Assembly (NCBI GenBank): GCA_019802505.1
Contig: JAFMOC010000791.1
Coordinates: forward strand, 36,001 to 100,000
DNA: 64,000 bases
DNA from: Corydoras sp. C115
Taxonomy: Eukaryota > Chordata > Actinopteri > Siluriformes > Callichthyidae
Direction: 5' to 3'
Shown: positions 10,378-23,414 of the stretch, one piece after another
Layout: each line of letters begins with the position of its first letter
How positions within the stretch are numbered: the stretch's first letter is position 1
Program-made: the position numbers and the translations under genes
The notes under the pieces: model-generated
Told to the model about the DNA's origin: nothing
Database searches by the model: none
The model's input: only the letters and a program-made list of their open reading frames with translations

Positions 10378-12830
10378 GGGCGGCACGGTGGCTTAGTGGT
10401 TTGGCACGTTCTCCTCTCAGCTCTAGTGATCCCCGGTTCCAATCCCCATCTGGGTGGAGTTTCCATGTTCTCCCCATGTCCGCGTGGGGTTCCTCCGGGT
10501 TCCTCCCACATTCCAAAAACATGGATCAAGTCGATTGAGTTCTCCAAATTGCCCCATATAGAGTGTGTTTGAGTGAGTGGGTATAGTGATAGATTGCCCC
10601 GAAATGCCCCCCCCCCCCTTAGTGTATTTGGCTTAGTGGTTTGGCATGTTCTCCTCTCAGCTCTAGTGATCCCCGGTTCCAATCCCCATCTGGGTGGAGC
10701 GTCCATGTTCTCCCCATGTCCGCGTGGGGTTCCTCCGGGTTCCTCCCACATTCCAAAAACATGGATCAAGTCAATTGAGTTCTCTAAATTGCCCCATATA
10801 GAGTGTGTTTGAGTGAGTGGGTATAGTGATAGATTGCCCCGAAATGCCCCCCCCCCGTGACCCTAGTAGATGATAAAGCTGAAGATAATGGATGGATATT
10901 TGGATGGACATAGTGGTGGAGTGGTTTAGCATGTTCTCCTCTCAGCTCTAGTGATCCCCGGTTCCAATCCCCATCTAGGTGGAGCGTCCATGTTCTCCCC
11001 ATGTCCGCGTGGGGTTCCTCCGGGTTCTCCGGTTTCCTCCCACAGTCCAAAAACATGGTTCAAGTTAATTGAGTTCTCCAAATTGCCCCATATAGAGTGT
11101 GTTTGTGTGAGTGGGTATAGTGATAGATTGCCCCAGTCCTGGGTGTATCTGCCCAGCACCCGAAATGCCCCCCCGTGACCCTAGTAGAGGATAAAGCTGA
11201 AGATAATGGATGGATATTTGGATGGACACAGTGGTGGAGTGGTTTAGCATGTTCTCCTCTCAGAATCTGGGTGGGGTTTCCATGTTCTCCCCGTGTCCGC
11301 GTGGGGTTCCCTCCGGGTTCTCCGCTTTCCTCCCACAGTCCAAAAACATGGTTCGTTATGAGTTCTCCAAATTACCCCATATAGAGTGTGTTTGTGTGAG
11401 TGGGTATAGTGATAGATTGCCCCCCTGTCCTAGGTGTATCTGCCCAGCGCCCGAAACACCCCCCCCCCATGACCCTAGTAGAGGATAAAGCTGAAGATAA
11501 TGAATGTAAGTGGGGTGGCACGGTGGCTTAGTGGTTTGGCATGTTCTCCTCTCAGCTCTAGGGGTTCCCGGTTCGAATCCCTATCTAGGTGGAGTTTCCA
11601 TGTTCTCCCCGTGTCTGCGTGGGTTTCCTCCGGGTTCTCCGGTTTCCTCCCACAGTCCAAAAACATGGATCAAGTCAATTGAGTTCTCCAAATTGCCCCA
11701 TATAGAGTGTGTATGTGTGAGTGGGTATAGTGATAGATTGCCCCCCTGTCCTGGGTGTATCTGCCCAGCGCCCTAAATGCCCCCCCGTGACCCTAGTAGA
11801 GGATAAAGCAGAAGATAATGGATGGATATTTGGATGGACATAGTGGTGAAGAGTTTAGCATGTTCTCCTCTCAGCTCTAGGGATTCCCGGTTCCAATCCC
11901 CATCTAGGTGGAGTTTCCATGTTCTCCCCATGTCCGCGTTGGGTTGCCCCATATAGAGTGTGTTTGTGTGAGTGGGTATAGTGATAGATTGCCCCAGTCC
12001 TGGGTGTATCTGCCCAGCGCCCGAAATGCCCCCCCGTGACCCTAGTAGAGGATAAAGCTGAAGATAATGGAAGGATATTTGGATGGACTCAGTGGTGGCT
12101 TAGTGGTTTAGCATGTTCTCCTCTCAGCGCTGGGGGATCCAGTTCCGGATCCGAATCTGGGTGGGGTTTCCATGTTCTCCCCGTGTCCGTGTGGGGTTCC
12201 CTCCGGGTTCTCCGCTTTCCTCCCACAGTCCAAAAACATGGATCAAGTCAATCGAGTTCTCCAAATTGCCCCATATAGAGTGAGTGTGTGTCCAGTGATA
12301 GATTGCCCCCCAGTCCTGGGTGTATCTGCCCAGTGCCCAAAACGTTACCCCCCCCCCCCCCGTGGGTTTAGTATGTTCTCCTCTCAGCTCTAGGGATTCC
12401 CGGTTCGAATCCCCATCTGGGTGGAGTTTCCATGTTCTCCCCATGTCCGTGTGGGGTTCCTCCGGGTTCTCCGGTTTCCTCCCACAGTCCAAAAACATGG
12501 ATCAAGTCAATTGAGTTCTCCAAATTGCCCCATATAGAGTGTGTTTGTGTGAGTGGGTATAGTGATAGATTGCCCCCCTGTCCTGGGTGTATCTGCTGGA
12601 CACAGTGGTGGAGTGGTTTAGCATGTTCTCCTCTCAGCGCTGGGGGAGCCAGGTCCGGATCCGAATCTGGGTGGGGTTTCCATGTTCGTGTCCGTGTGGG
12701 TTTCCTCCAGGTACGTGGGATTCCCCGCAGGTCAAAAACATGGATTCAAGGTCAACTGGCTGTGCTAAAATGCCCCTATATAGTGTGTGCCCAGCGATGG
12801 ACTGGACCTGGGTGTAGCTCAAACCCCGCC
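10378..12830 (+). mobile_element. Head-to-tail SINE array filling intron 8
   Basis: About nine copies, all plus: starts near 10378, 10622, 10918, 11216, 11512, 11840, 12075, 12370 and 12600. Many share a private variant (GTGAGTGGGTATAGTGATAG; GATATTTGGATGGACATAGTGG joiner). The joiner and variants repeat with the copies, which points to tandem amplification and not nine separate insertions. Several copies carry internal deletions. Confidence 0.85.
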
Positions 12831-12885
12831 CCCCCATGTCATGTGACGTCATATCCTGATGGTGGCACCATCTCTGAACGTTTAC

Positions 12886-13091
12886 CTGGAACTGTGAAGT
12901 CCTGAGTGTAGATGATGTCGTCCTCGCCGTCGAACATCTCGTCCTCGTCCTCGTCCTCGTCCTCGTCACCGTAACCGTGGAGGTCCTCCAGGTAGGGAAC
13001 CACCGTCATGCTCCTCCACACATCACGGCTCTCTGCACTGGGGGGGATGGGCACGGGCGGCTCGGATGGAGGGTGTTTCTTTCTCACCCAA
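12886..13091 (-). CDS. stk11: STK11 exon 8 (C-terminal flanking tail, acidic run)
   Basis: The acceptor GGTGTAG precedes T, which completes Asn; then WVRKKHPPSEPPVPIPPS, AESRDVWRSMTVVPYLED, a DEDEDED-type run, MFDGEDDIIYTQDFTVP and one base of Gly before the donor GTAAACG. At 206 bp it is 18 bp (6 codons) longer than human, explained by extra Asp/Glu codons from a CGTCCT repeat near 12942-12966. WRSMTVVPYLEDLHG is strongly conserved. The TQ of YTQDF corresponds to the ATM phosphorylation site described in mammals (human T363). Only about 45 bp of intron 7 separate the exon from the 24-bp minisatellite. Confidence 0.97.
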
Positions 13092-13135
13092 CTACACCGT
13101 GAGACAGAACAAGAGATGAGTTAACATCAGAGACC

Positions 13136-16100
13136 TGACCGACACCCACTCATCCACCCACACGGACACCCACTCATCCACCCACTCATCCACCCACACG
13201 GACACCCACTCATCCACCCACTCATCCACCCACACGGACACCCACTCATCCACCCACTCATCCACCCACACGGACACCCACTCATCCACCCACTTCATCC
13301 ACCCACACGGACCACCCACTCATCCACCCACACGGACACCCACTCATCCACCCACACGGACACCCACTCATCCACCCACTCATCCACCCACACGGACACC
13401 CACTCATCCACCCACTCATCCACCCACACGGACCCCCACTCATCCACCCAGACGGACACCCACTCATCCACCCACTCATCCACCCACACGGACACCCACT
13501 CATCCACCCACTCATCCACCCACACGGACACCCACTCATCCACCCACACGGACACCCACTCATCCACCCACACGGACACCCACTCATCCACCCACTCATC
13601 CACCCACACGGACACCCACTCATCCACCCAGACGGACCCCCACTCATCCACCCAGACGGACCCCCACTCATCCACCCAGACGGACCCCCACTCATCCACC
13701 CAGACGGACCCCCACTCATCCACCCAGACGGACCCCCACTCATCCACCCAGACGGACACCCACTCATCCACCCAGACGGACACCCACTCATCCACCCAGA
13801 CGGACACCCACTCATCCACCCAGACGGACACCCACTCATCCACCCAGACAGACCCCCACTCATCCACCCAGACGGACCCCCACTCATCCACCCAGACGGA
13901 CCCCCACTCATCCACCCAGACGGACACCCACTCATCCACCCAGAAAGACACCCACTCATCCACCCAGACGGACACCCACTCATCCACCCAGACGGACACC
14001 CACTCATCCACCCAGACGGACACCCACTCATCCACCCAGACAGACCCCCACTCATCCACCCAGACGGACCCCCACTCATCCACCCAGACGGACACCCACT
14101 CATCCACCCAGAAAGACACCCACTCATCCACCCAGACGGACACCCACTCATCCACCCAGACGGACACCCACTCATCCACCCAGACAGACCCCCACTCATC
14201 CACCCAGAAAGACACCCACTCATCTACGGACCCCCACCCAGACGGACACCCACTCATCCACCCAGACGGACACCCACTCATCCACCCAGACGGACACCCA
14301 CTCATCCACCCAGACGGACACCCACTCATCTACGGACCCCCCACCTAGACGGACACCCACTCATCCACTCAGAAAGACACCCACTCATCCACCCACTCAT
14401 CCACCCACACAGACACCCACACAGACACCCACTCATCCACGCAGAAAGACTAATCTAAAACTAATCATCCACCCACACGCAAACCCAATCAGCCACCCAG
14501 AAAGACACCCACTCATCTACGGACCCCCACCCAGAAAGACAATCACTCATCCATCCAGACGGACCCCCACACAGACACCCACTCATCCACCCAGAAAGAC
14601 ACCCACTCATCCACCCAGAAAGACACCCACTCATCCACCCAGAAAGACACCCACCCACTCATCCACCCACACGGACACCCACCCACTCATCCACCCAGAA
14701 AGACACCCACTCATCCACCCAGAAAGACACCCACTCATCCACCCAGAAGACACCCACACATCCACCCACACGGACCCCCACTCATCCACCCACACGGACC
14801 CCCACTCATCCACCCACACGGACCCCCACTCATCCACCCACACGGACCCCCACTCATCCACCCACACGGACCCCCACTCATCCACCCACACGGACCCCCA
14901 CTCATCCACCCACACGGACACCCACACGGACACCCACACGGACACCCACTCATCCACTCACACGGACACCCACTCATCCACCCACACAGACACCCACTCA
15001 TCCACGCAGACAGACTAATCTAAAACTAATCATCCACCCACACGCAAACCCAATCAGCCACCCAGAAAGACACCCACTCATCTACGGACCCCCACCCAGA
15101 AAGACAATCACTCATCCATCCAGACGGACCCCCACACAGACACCCACTCATCCACCCAGAAAGACACCCACTCATCCACCCAGAAAGACACCCACTCATC
15201 CACCCACACGGACACCCACCCACTCATCCACCCACACAGACACCCACTCATCCACCCAGAAAGACACCCACTCATCCACCCAGAAAGACACCCACTCATC
15301 CACCCAGAAAGACACCCACTCATCCACCCAGAAAGACACCCACTCATCCACCCAGAAAGACACCCACTCATCCACCCAGAAAGACACCCACACATCCACC
15401 CACACGGACCCCCACTCATCCACCCACACGGAACCCCACTCATCCACCCACACGGACCCCCCACTCACCCACCCACACAGGGACCCCCCTGACTCATCCA
15501 CCCACACGGACCCCCACTCATCCACCCACACGGACCCCCACTCATCCACCCACACGGACACCCACTCATCCACCCACACGGACACCCACTCATCCACCCA
15601 CACGGACACCCACACGGACACCCACTCATCCACTCACACGGACACCCACTCATCCACCCACACAGACACCCACTCATCCACGCAGACAGACTAATCTAAA
15701 ACTAATCATCCACCCACACGCAAACCCAATCAGCCACCCAGAAAGACACCCACTCATCTACGGACCCCCACCCAGAAAGACAATCACTCATCCATCCAGA
15801 CGGACCCCCACACAGACACCCACTCATCCACCCAGAAAGACACCCACTCATCCACCCAGAAAGACACCCACTCATCCACCCACACGGACACCCACCCACT
15901 CATCCACCCACACGGACACCCACCCACTCATCCACCCACACGGACACCCACCCACTCATCCACCCACACAGACACCCACTCATCCACCCAGAAAGACACC
16001 CACTCATCCACCCAGAAAGACACCCACTCATCCACCCAGAAAGACACCCACTCATCCACCCAGAAAGACACCCACTCATCCACCCACACGGACACCCACC

Positions 16101-17265
16101 CACTCATCCACCCACACACTCATCCACCCACACAGACACCCACTCATCCACCCAGAAAGACACCCACTCATCCACCCAGAAAGACACCCACTCATCCACC
16201 CAGAAAGACACCCACTCATCCACCCAGAAAGACACCCACTCATCCACCCAGAAAGACACCCACTCATCCACCCCGAAAGACACCCACTCATCCACCCAGA
16301 AAGACACCCACTCATCCACCCAGAAAGACACCCACTCATCCACCCAGATAAAGACACCCACTCATCCACCCAGAAAGACACCCACTCATCCACCCAGAAA
16401 GACACCCACTCATCCACCCAGAAAGACACCCACTCATCCACCCAGAAAGACACCCACTCATCCACCCAGAAAGACACCCACTCATCCACCCAGAAAGACA
16501 CCCACTCATCCACCCAGAAAGACACCCACTCATCCACCCAGAAAGACACCCACTCATCCACCCAGAAAGACACCCACTCATCCACCCACTCATCCACCCA
16601 GAAAGACACCCACTCATCCACCCAGAAAGACACCCACTCATCCACCCAGAAAGACACCCACACATCCACCCACACGGACCCCCACTCATCCACCCACACG
16701 GACCCCCACTCATCCACCCACACGGACCCCCACTCATCCACCCACACGGACCCCCACTCATCCACCCACACGGACCCCCACTCATCCACCCACACGGACC
16801 CCCACTCATCCACTCACACGGACCCCCACTCATCCACTCACACGGACACCCACTCATCCACCCACACGGACCCCCACTCATCCACCCACACGGACCCCCA
16901 CTCATCCACCCACACGGACCCCCACTCATCCACCCACACGGACACCCACTCATCCACCCACACGGACACCCACTCATCCACCCACACGGACACCCACACG
17001 GACACCCACTCATCCACCCACACGGACCCCCACTCATCCACCCACACGGACCCCCACTCATCCACCCACACGGACCCCCACTCATCCACCCACACGGACC
17101 CCCACTCATCCACCCACACGGACCCCCACTCATCCACCCACACGGACCCCCACTCATCCACCCACACGGACCCCCACTCATCCACCCACACGGACACCCA
17201 CTCATCCACCCACACGGACACCCACACATCCACCCACACGGACCCCCACACAGACACCCACTCAT
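13136..17265. repeat. 24-bp minisatellite in intron 7 (CACTCATCCACCCACACGGACACC type)
   Basis: About 4.1 kb of 24-bp units, with variants CACACGGA, CAGACGGA, CAGAAAGA and GGACCCCC. Because 24 is a multiple of 3 and the units lack stops, it yields long open frames (Met-Ser-Gly-Cys repeats) on the minus strand that are not genes. A marker block starting TAATCTAAAACTAATC occurs at 14451, 15016 and 15692, so there are larger repeats of 565 and 676 bp built from these units. Exon 8 lies only ~45 bp away. Confidence 0.95.
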
Positions 17266-17518
17266 TCTCCCCGTGTCCGCGTGGGTTTCCTCTGGGTTCT
17301 CCGCTTTCCTCCCACAGTCCAAAAACATGGATCAAGGTCAATTGAGTTCTCCAAATTGCCCCATATAGAGTGTGTCTGTGTGAGTGAGTGTGTGCCCAGT
17401 GATGGATTGCCCCCCTGTCCTGGGTGTATCTGCCCAGCGCCCGAAACGTTCTCCCCTGGATGGGCATGGGGAACCCCCCCCCCCAATAGAGAATAAAGCG
17501 GGTGATAATGGATGGATG
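17262..17518 (+). mobile_element. SINE, 5'-truncated
   Basis: Begins at TTCTCCCCGTGTCCGCG directly at the last minisatellite unit and ends in GGATGGATGG. The array therefore abuts or has invaded the SINE. Confidence 0.85.
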
Positions 17519-17785
17519 GAAGAACGCATCAATAAGACTGAGCACACTGAACCAACTACTGATGCTGAATCATAATTCATAACGAGCAATAAAGGGTTAA
17601 TTAGTGATTTCTCCGGTTCCAGATTAATCAGCATGTTCATTAATGTTCATTAATTATGCAGGCTTCACTCTCACACTCCTCTAATTAACGAGGAATTGAT
17701 TTTCATGTCATAATGGTTTAATTAAACACACACCTCCACCTCAGAGCTTCAGATTCAACTTCATTTCTAATCTTTGATTTAGAGG
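17519..17785. other. AT-rich unique intron sequence
   Basis: No gene or repeat recognised; includes several TTAATTA-type stretches. Confidence 0.4.
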
Positions 17786-18712
17786 GCGGCACGGTGGCTT
17801 AGTGGTTTGGCATGTTCTCCTCTCAGCACTAGGGATTCCCGGTTCGAATCCCCATCTGGGTGGAGTTTCCATGTCCTCCCCGTGTCCGCGTGGGTTTCCT
17901 CCGGGTTCTCCGCTTTCCTCCCACAGTCCAAAAACATGGATCAAGGACAATTGAATCCTACAAATTGCCCCATATAGAGTGTGTGTGTGTGAGTGAGTGT
18001 GTGTCCAGTAATAGATTGCCCCCCCTGTCCTGAGTGTATCTGCCCAGTGCCCGAAACGTCCCCCACCCCCCCGACCCTAGTAGTGGATAAAGCAGAAGAT
18101 AATGGATGGATTCTTGACAAGGGGTGGCACTGTGGCTTAGCATGTTCTCCTCTCAGATCTAGGGATTCCCGGTTCGAATCCCCATCTGGGTGGAGTTTCC
18201 ATGTCCTCCCCGTGTCCGCGTGGGTTTCCTCCGGGTTCTCCGCTTTCCTCCCACAGTCCAAAAACATGGATCAAGGTCAATTAAATTCTCCAAATTGCCC
18301 CATATAAAGTGTGTGTGCGTGCGTGAGTGTGTTTCCAGTGATAGATTGCCCCCCTGTCCTGGGTCTATCTGCCCAGTGCCTGAAACGTTCTCCCCTGGAT
18401 GGACATGGAGAACCCCCCCCCACCGTGACCCTAATAGAGGATAAAGCAGAAGATAATGGATGGATTCTTGACAAGGGGCAGCACGATGGCTTAGTGGTTT
18501 AGCATGTTCTCCCCTCAGCACTAGGGGTTCCAGGTTTGAGTGGAGTTTCCATGTTCTCCACGTGTCTGTGTGGGTTTCCTCTGGGTTCTCTGGTTTCCAA
18601 AAACATGGATTCAAGGAACACCGGCTGCTCCAGATTGCCCCATATAGAGTGTGTGTGTGTGTGTGTGTGTGTGTGAGTGAGTTAGTACCCAGTGATAGAT
18701 TGCCCCCCCCCC
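17786..18712 (+). mobile_element. SINE block, three tandem copies
   Basis: 17786-18113, 18122-18468 and 18474-18712, joined by GGATGGATTCTTGACAAGGGG, which is repeated at both joins; tandem duplication is likely. The third copy is shortened. Confidence 0.85.
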
Positions 18713-18883
18713 CCAATCTTCTCTCTGATAATTAAAGTCTTCAAAGGTGAAGACCAGCTTCACAGGACGTCTGAGTCATAAAAACCGGGACGTTCTCCGT
18801 ATTAACGGAGCTCATTTACCGAGCAGCACGCAAACCTCCATTAAAAAAAAAAACACCAAACAGGATCTCATGTTATTTCTCAC

Positions 18884-20052
18884 CCCCCCCCCCCCCCCGT
18901 CCGTCCCCCCCGTCCGTCCCCCCCGTCCCCCCCCCCCGTCTGTCCCCCCCGTCCCCATCCCCCTGTCTCCGTCCCCGTGCCCCCCCGTCCCCGTCCCCCC
19001 GGTTCCCGTCCCCCCGTCCGTCCGTCCCCCCCCGTCCCCGTCCCCCCGTCCGTCCGTCCCCCCCCGTCCCCCGTCCCCCCGTCCGTCTCCGTCCCCCCCG
19101 TCCCCCCATCCGTTCCCCCCCCCCCGTCCCCGTCCCCCATCCGTCCCCCCGTTCCCGTCCCACCGTCCGTCTCCGTCCCCCCCGTCCCCGTCCCCCCGTC
19201 TCCGTCCCCGTCCCCCCCGTCTCCGTCCTCCCCCCGTCCCCATCCCCCCGTTCCGTCCGTCCCCGTGCCCCCCGTCCCCCCCCCCCGTCCCCCCCCGTTC
19301 TTCGTCCCCCCGTCCGTCTCCGTCCCCCCCCGTCTCCGTCCCCCCCGTCCCCGTCCTCCCCGTCCCCCCGTCGTCCGTCCGTCCCCGTGCCCCCCCCGTC
19401 CCCCCGGTCCCCGTCCCCCCCGTCCGTCCCCGTCCTCACCCCCGTCCCCATCCCCCCGTCCGTCCCCGTGCCCCCCCGTCCCCGTCCCCCCTGGTCCCCG
19501 TCCCCCGTCCCGTCCCCCCCGTCTCCGTCCCCCCCCGGTCCCCGTCCCCCGTCCGTCCCCCCCGTCTCCGTCCCCCCCGTCTCCGTCCCCCCCGTCTCCG
19601 TCCCCGCCGTCCCCGTCCCCCCCGTCCCCGTCCCCCCCGTCCCCGTCCCCCCCGTCTCCGTCCCCCCCGTCTCCGTCCCCCCGTCTACGTCCCCCCGTCC
19701 CCGTCCCCCCCGTCTCCGTCCCCCCCCGTCTCCGTCCCCCCCGTCTCCGTCCCCCCGGTCCCCGTCCCCCGTCCGTCCCCCCCGTCTCCGTCCCCCCGTC
19801 CCCGTCCCCCCCGTCTCCGTCCCCCCCGTCTCCGTCCCCCCGTCTCCGTCCCCCCGTCCCCGTCCCCCCCCGTCTCCGTCCCCCCCGTCTCCGTCCCCCC
19901 GTCTCCGTCCCCCCGTCCCCGTCCCCCCCCGTCTCCGTCCCCCCCCGTCTCCATCCCCCCCGTCTCCGTCCCCCCGGTCTCCGTCCCCCCGTCCCCCCCG
20001 TCTCCGTCTCTTCCTCCCGTCTACGTCCCCCCCCCTCCGTCCCCCCGTCTCA
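18884..20052. repeat. C-rich array, CCGTCTCCGTCCCCC type
   Basis: About 1.17 kb of nearly pure C with GT, CT and CG interruptions; units of about 12-18 bp. The minus strand is G-run rich and could form quadruplexes. The long Pro/Arg/Ser frames on plus and Gly/Asp/Arg frames on minus are artefacts of the repeat. Confidence 0.95.
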
Positions 20053-20467
20053 CCCACTGCTTTTAACACACCGTCACTTCCGTGCCGATCACCCGGTGCC
20101 TCCACCTCACTCCTACGCGAGGATTATTTGTGTTCCTACGCCTCCCTCGTTTAATCTTGACCCATTTTCAGTCTCTGCGCGTGTCTCCGTTCGGAGAACC
20201 TCCCACTCCGTTCCACACCGCTCCTCCACCCCCCCACTCCATCGATACTAAATCTGTTCTCACTCCTCAGCTCTGCATAAACACCCATGACATCATCGCA
20301 CGTCGTTGGCGCTCACGCCGCAATTAAACTCTAACTGAGTCCAGCGGAACCCGGGACATGTCTCCGCACTCCGAGTTCTTCATCCCACAGTTTAGAGAAC
20401 GCTTTAGAGTTTGTGCTCCATTTACACAGCATCTTCATTATTGGGGCCAAATGGTCCACACGCAAGG
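20053..20467. other. Unique intron 7 sequence
   Basis: No gene recognised. It separates the C-rich array from the next SINE array. Confidence 0.4.
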
Positions 20468-21602
20468 GACGACGGTTCTCCTCTCAGCGCTAGGGATTCC
20501 CGGTTCGAATCCCCATCTGGGTGGAGTTTGCATGTTCTCCCCGTGTCCGCGTGGGGTTCCTCCGGGTTCTCCGGTTTGCTCCCACAGTCCAAAAACATGG
20601 ATCAAGTCAATTGAGTTCTCCAAATTGCCCCATATAGAGTGTGTCTGTGTGAGTGAGTGTGTGTCCAGTGATAGATTGCCCCCCTGTCCTGGGTGTATCT
20701 GCCCAGCGCCCGAAACGTTCTCCCCTGGATGGGCATGGGGAACCACCCCCTCCCCCCCACGACCCTAATAGAGGATAAAGTGGAAGATAATGGATGGACG
20801 GATCCACACGCAAGGGGGCAGCATGGTGGCTTAGCGGTTTAGCATGTTCTCCTCTCAGCGCTAGGGATTCAAGGTTCGAATCCCAATCTGGGTGGAGTTT
20901 CCATGTTCTCTCCGTGTCCACGTGGGGTTCCTCCGGGTTCTCCGGTTTGCTCCCACAGTCCAAAAACATGGATCAAGTCAATTGAGTTCTCCAAATTGCC
21001 CCATATAGAGTGTGTCTGTGTGAGTGAGTGTGTGTCCAGTGATAGATTGCCCCCCTGTCCTGGGTGTATCTGCCCAGCGCCTGAAATGTTCTCCCCTGGA
21101 TGGTCATGGGGAACCCCCCCCAACAACACTAGTAGAGGATGAAGCAGAAGTTAACGGATGGATCCACACACAAGGGGCGTCACGGTGGCTTAGTGGTTTT
21201 GCATGTTCTCCTCTCAGCGCTAGGGATTCCCGATTCGAATCCCCATCTGGGTGGAGTTTGCATGTTCTCCCCGTGTCCGCGTGGGGTTCCTCCGGGTTCT
21301 CTGGTTTGCTCCCACAGTCCAAAAACACGGATCAAGTCAATTGAGTTCTCCAAATTGCCCCATATAGAGTGTGTGTGAGTGAGTGTGTGCCCAGTGATTG
21401 ATTGCCCCCCTGTCCTGGGTGTATCTGCCCAGCGCCCGAGACGTTCTCCCCTGGATGGGTATGGGGAACCCTCCCCATGACCCTAATAGAGGATGAAGCG
21501 GAAGTTAACGGATGGATCCACACACAAGGGGTGTCACGGTGGCTTAGTGGTTTTGCATGTTCTCCTCTCAGCGCTAGGGATTCCCGGTTCGAATCCCATG
21601 AT
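20468..21602 (+). mobile_element. SINE array, three full copies and a head
   Basis: 20468-20800, 20815-21155, 21170-21515 and the head 21528-21602, joined by GGATCCACACGCAAGGGG or its variant; spacing about 350 bp. The last head stops after GGTTCGAATCCCATGATGAA. Confidence 0.85.
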
Positions 21603-21757
21603 GAATAAAGTATTCTATCCATCCTCTAAAATCCATTAATGAGAGCTGATTTTAACAGGACTGAAGAACCCCATGCATTGTTTATGATGTTCCCGGAACG
21701 TTATCTCAGGGTTAGTACGGAGACGTCCAAACAACGTTCCAAAAAAGAAGGACTTAC

Positions 21758-21815
21758 TTGTGTTGCCTGATTTGCTGTATTGAGAACCTCTTGACCGGAT
21801 CGTATTCCAGCATCC
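21758..21815 (-). CDS. stk11: STK11 exon 7 (end of kinase domain)
   Basis: This exon is 58 bp, too short to be found as an open frame. The acceptor GTTGCAG precedes GGATGCTGG. It completes a Gly codon, then encodes MLEYDPVKRFSIQQIRQH and two bases of the next codon before the donor GTAAGTCC. It matches human MLEYEPAKRFSIRQIRQH and has the human length. KRFSIxQIRxH is the usual C-terminal edge of a kinase domain, with the conserved Arg of subdomain XI. The split codon becomes Asn (AA plus T) where human has Ser. Confidence 0.96.
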
Positions 21816-22061
21816 CTGCAACACAAAACAAACACTTCAGAGTGAGAGGATGTTCTCCGACATCATCAGCCGGTAACCGGAGCCACGCCCGTCACATCCG
21901 ACGAGGCCATCAGAGGTTCCCTCCGCGAGAACGGATGTCAGAAGCGTCCACCGGCACGGCGAGGACGGTGACGACAAACGGACTCCGGGGATAAAGACCT
22001 TCAGAGATACGGAACCTGCGATACGGGTTCACAACTCTTTATAAACTCAGTAGTTCACGTC

Positions 22062-23090
22062 CGGCGGCACGGTGCTTTAGTGGTTTAGCATGTTCTCCTC
22101 TCTGCGTTAGGGGTTCCCGGTTCGAATCCCCATCTGGGTGGAGTTTCCATGTTCTCCCCGTGTCCGCCTGGGTTTCCTCCGGGTTCTCCGGTTTCATCCC
22201 ACAGTCCAAAAAACATGGATCAAGTCAATTGAGTTCTCCAAATTGCCCCATATAGAGTGTGTGTGTGTGTGAGAGAGTGTGTGCCCAGTGATAGATTGCC
22301 CCCCTGTCCTGGGTGTATCTGCCCAGCGCCCGAACGCCCCCCCCCCCCCCCGATATAGGATAAAGCGGAAGATAACGGATAGATGGATAGTTCACGTCCT
22401 GAGATCTGATTGGCTGAGGTGCCTGTCCAGCTCAATATGAGTTTTAAAGGTGAAATTTAAATACGTATATTTGTGTGGGGCGGGGTGCTGAAGGGCTTCT
22501 AATATCCAGAGGTTCCACACCCATCGAGAGGAGAACGGAGAACGGGCGCTGGGCCAATCCTTGCTGGGCACACACTCACTTATACTACTTTATATAAGGG
22601 CAATTTAGATGGGGCAAATTACCTCGAGTCCATGTTTTTGTACTGTGGGAGGAAACCTGGGAACCTGGACATGGGGAGAACATGGAAACCCCACCGAGAT
22701 CACGATTCGAACCTGAACCCCCAGTGCTGAGAAGCGGATATGCCCCCCCCCCCCAAATATAAACACACTCACTCACTCATACTACTTTGTATAGGGGCAA
22801 TTTACCTCGAGTCCATGTTTTTGTACTGTGGGAGGAAACTCGAGAACACGGTGAAGACATGGACATGGGGAGAACATGGAAACCCCATCCAGATCGGGAC
22901 ACACTCACTCACTCATGCTACTTTATATAGGGGCAATTAATATAGGGCAATTTACCTCGAGTCCAGGTTTTTGGACTGTGGAAGGAAACCTGGGAACCCG
23001 GACATGGGGAGAACATGGAAAGTCCACCGAGACCGCCATTCGAACCTGAAACCCCTGAGAAGCGGATATGCCCCCCAAATATAAATAATA
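22062..23090. mobile_element. SINE block: one plus copy and divergent minus copies
   Basis: 22062-22385 is plus. 22520-22740, 22741-22900 and 22901-23075 are three minus-strand pieces of an older, divergent subfamily (ATTTACCTCGAGTCCATG, GAAACCTGGGAACC), in tandem at about 165-220 bp. Confidence 0.7.
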
Positions 23091-23100
23091 TATTTGTATA

Positions 23101-23400
23101 AAGGGTGGCTTAGTGGTTTTGCATGTTCTCCTCTCAGCACTAGGGATTCCAGGTTCGAATCCCCATCTGGGTGGAGTTTCCATGTTCTCCCCGTGTCCGC
23201 GTGGGTTTCCTCCGGGTTCTCCGGTTTCCTCCCACAGTCCAAAAACTTGGAACAAGGTCAATCGAATTCTCCAAATTGCCCCATATATAATGTGTCTGTG
23301 TGAGTGAGTGTGTGCCCAGCGATAGATTGCCCCCCCTGTCCTGGGTGTATCTACCCTGCGGCCGAAACGTTCTCCCCTGGATGGTCATGGGGATTTCTCC
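23101..23400 (+). mobile_element. SINE, plus, running into the 22-bp array
   Basis: Good copy up to GGATGGTCATGGGG; its C-run (23401-23414) is followed directly by the 22-bp minisatellite instead of the normal 3' end. Confidence 0.85.
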
Positions 23401-23414
23401 TCCCCCCCCCCCCC

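Noticed and set aside
13282..17545. Met-Ser-Gly-Cys and Trp-Val-Asp-Glu repeat frames
   Set aside because: 24-bp minisatellite translated; two frames are equally open.
18747..20251. Pro-rich frames of over 400 codons
   Set aside because: C-rich low-complexity array.
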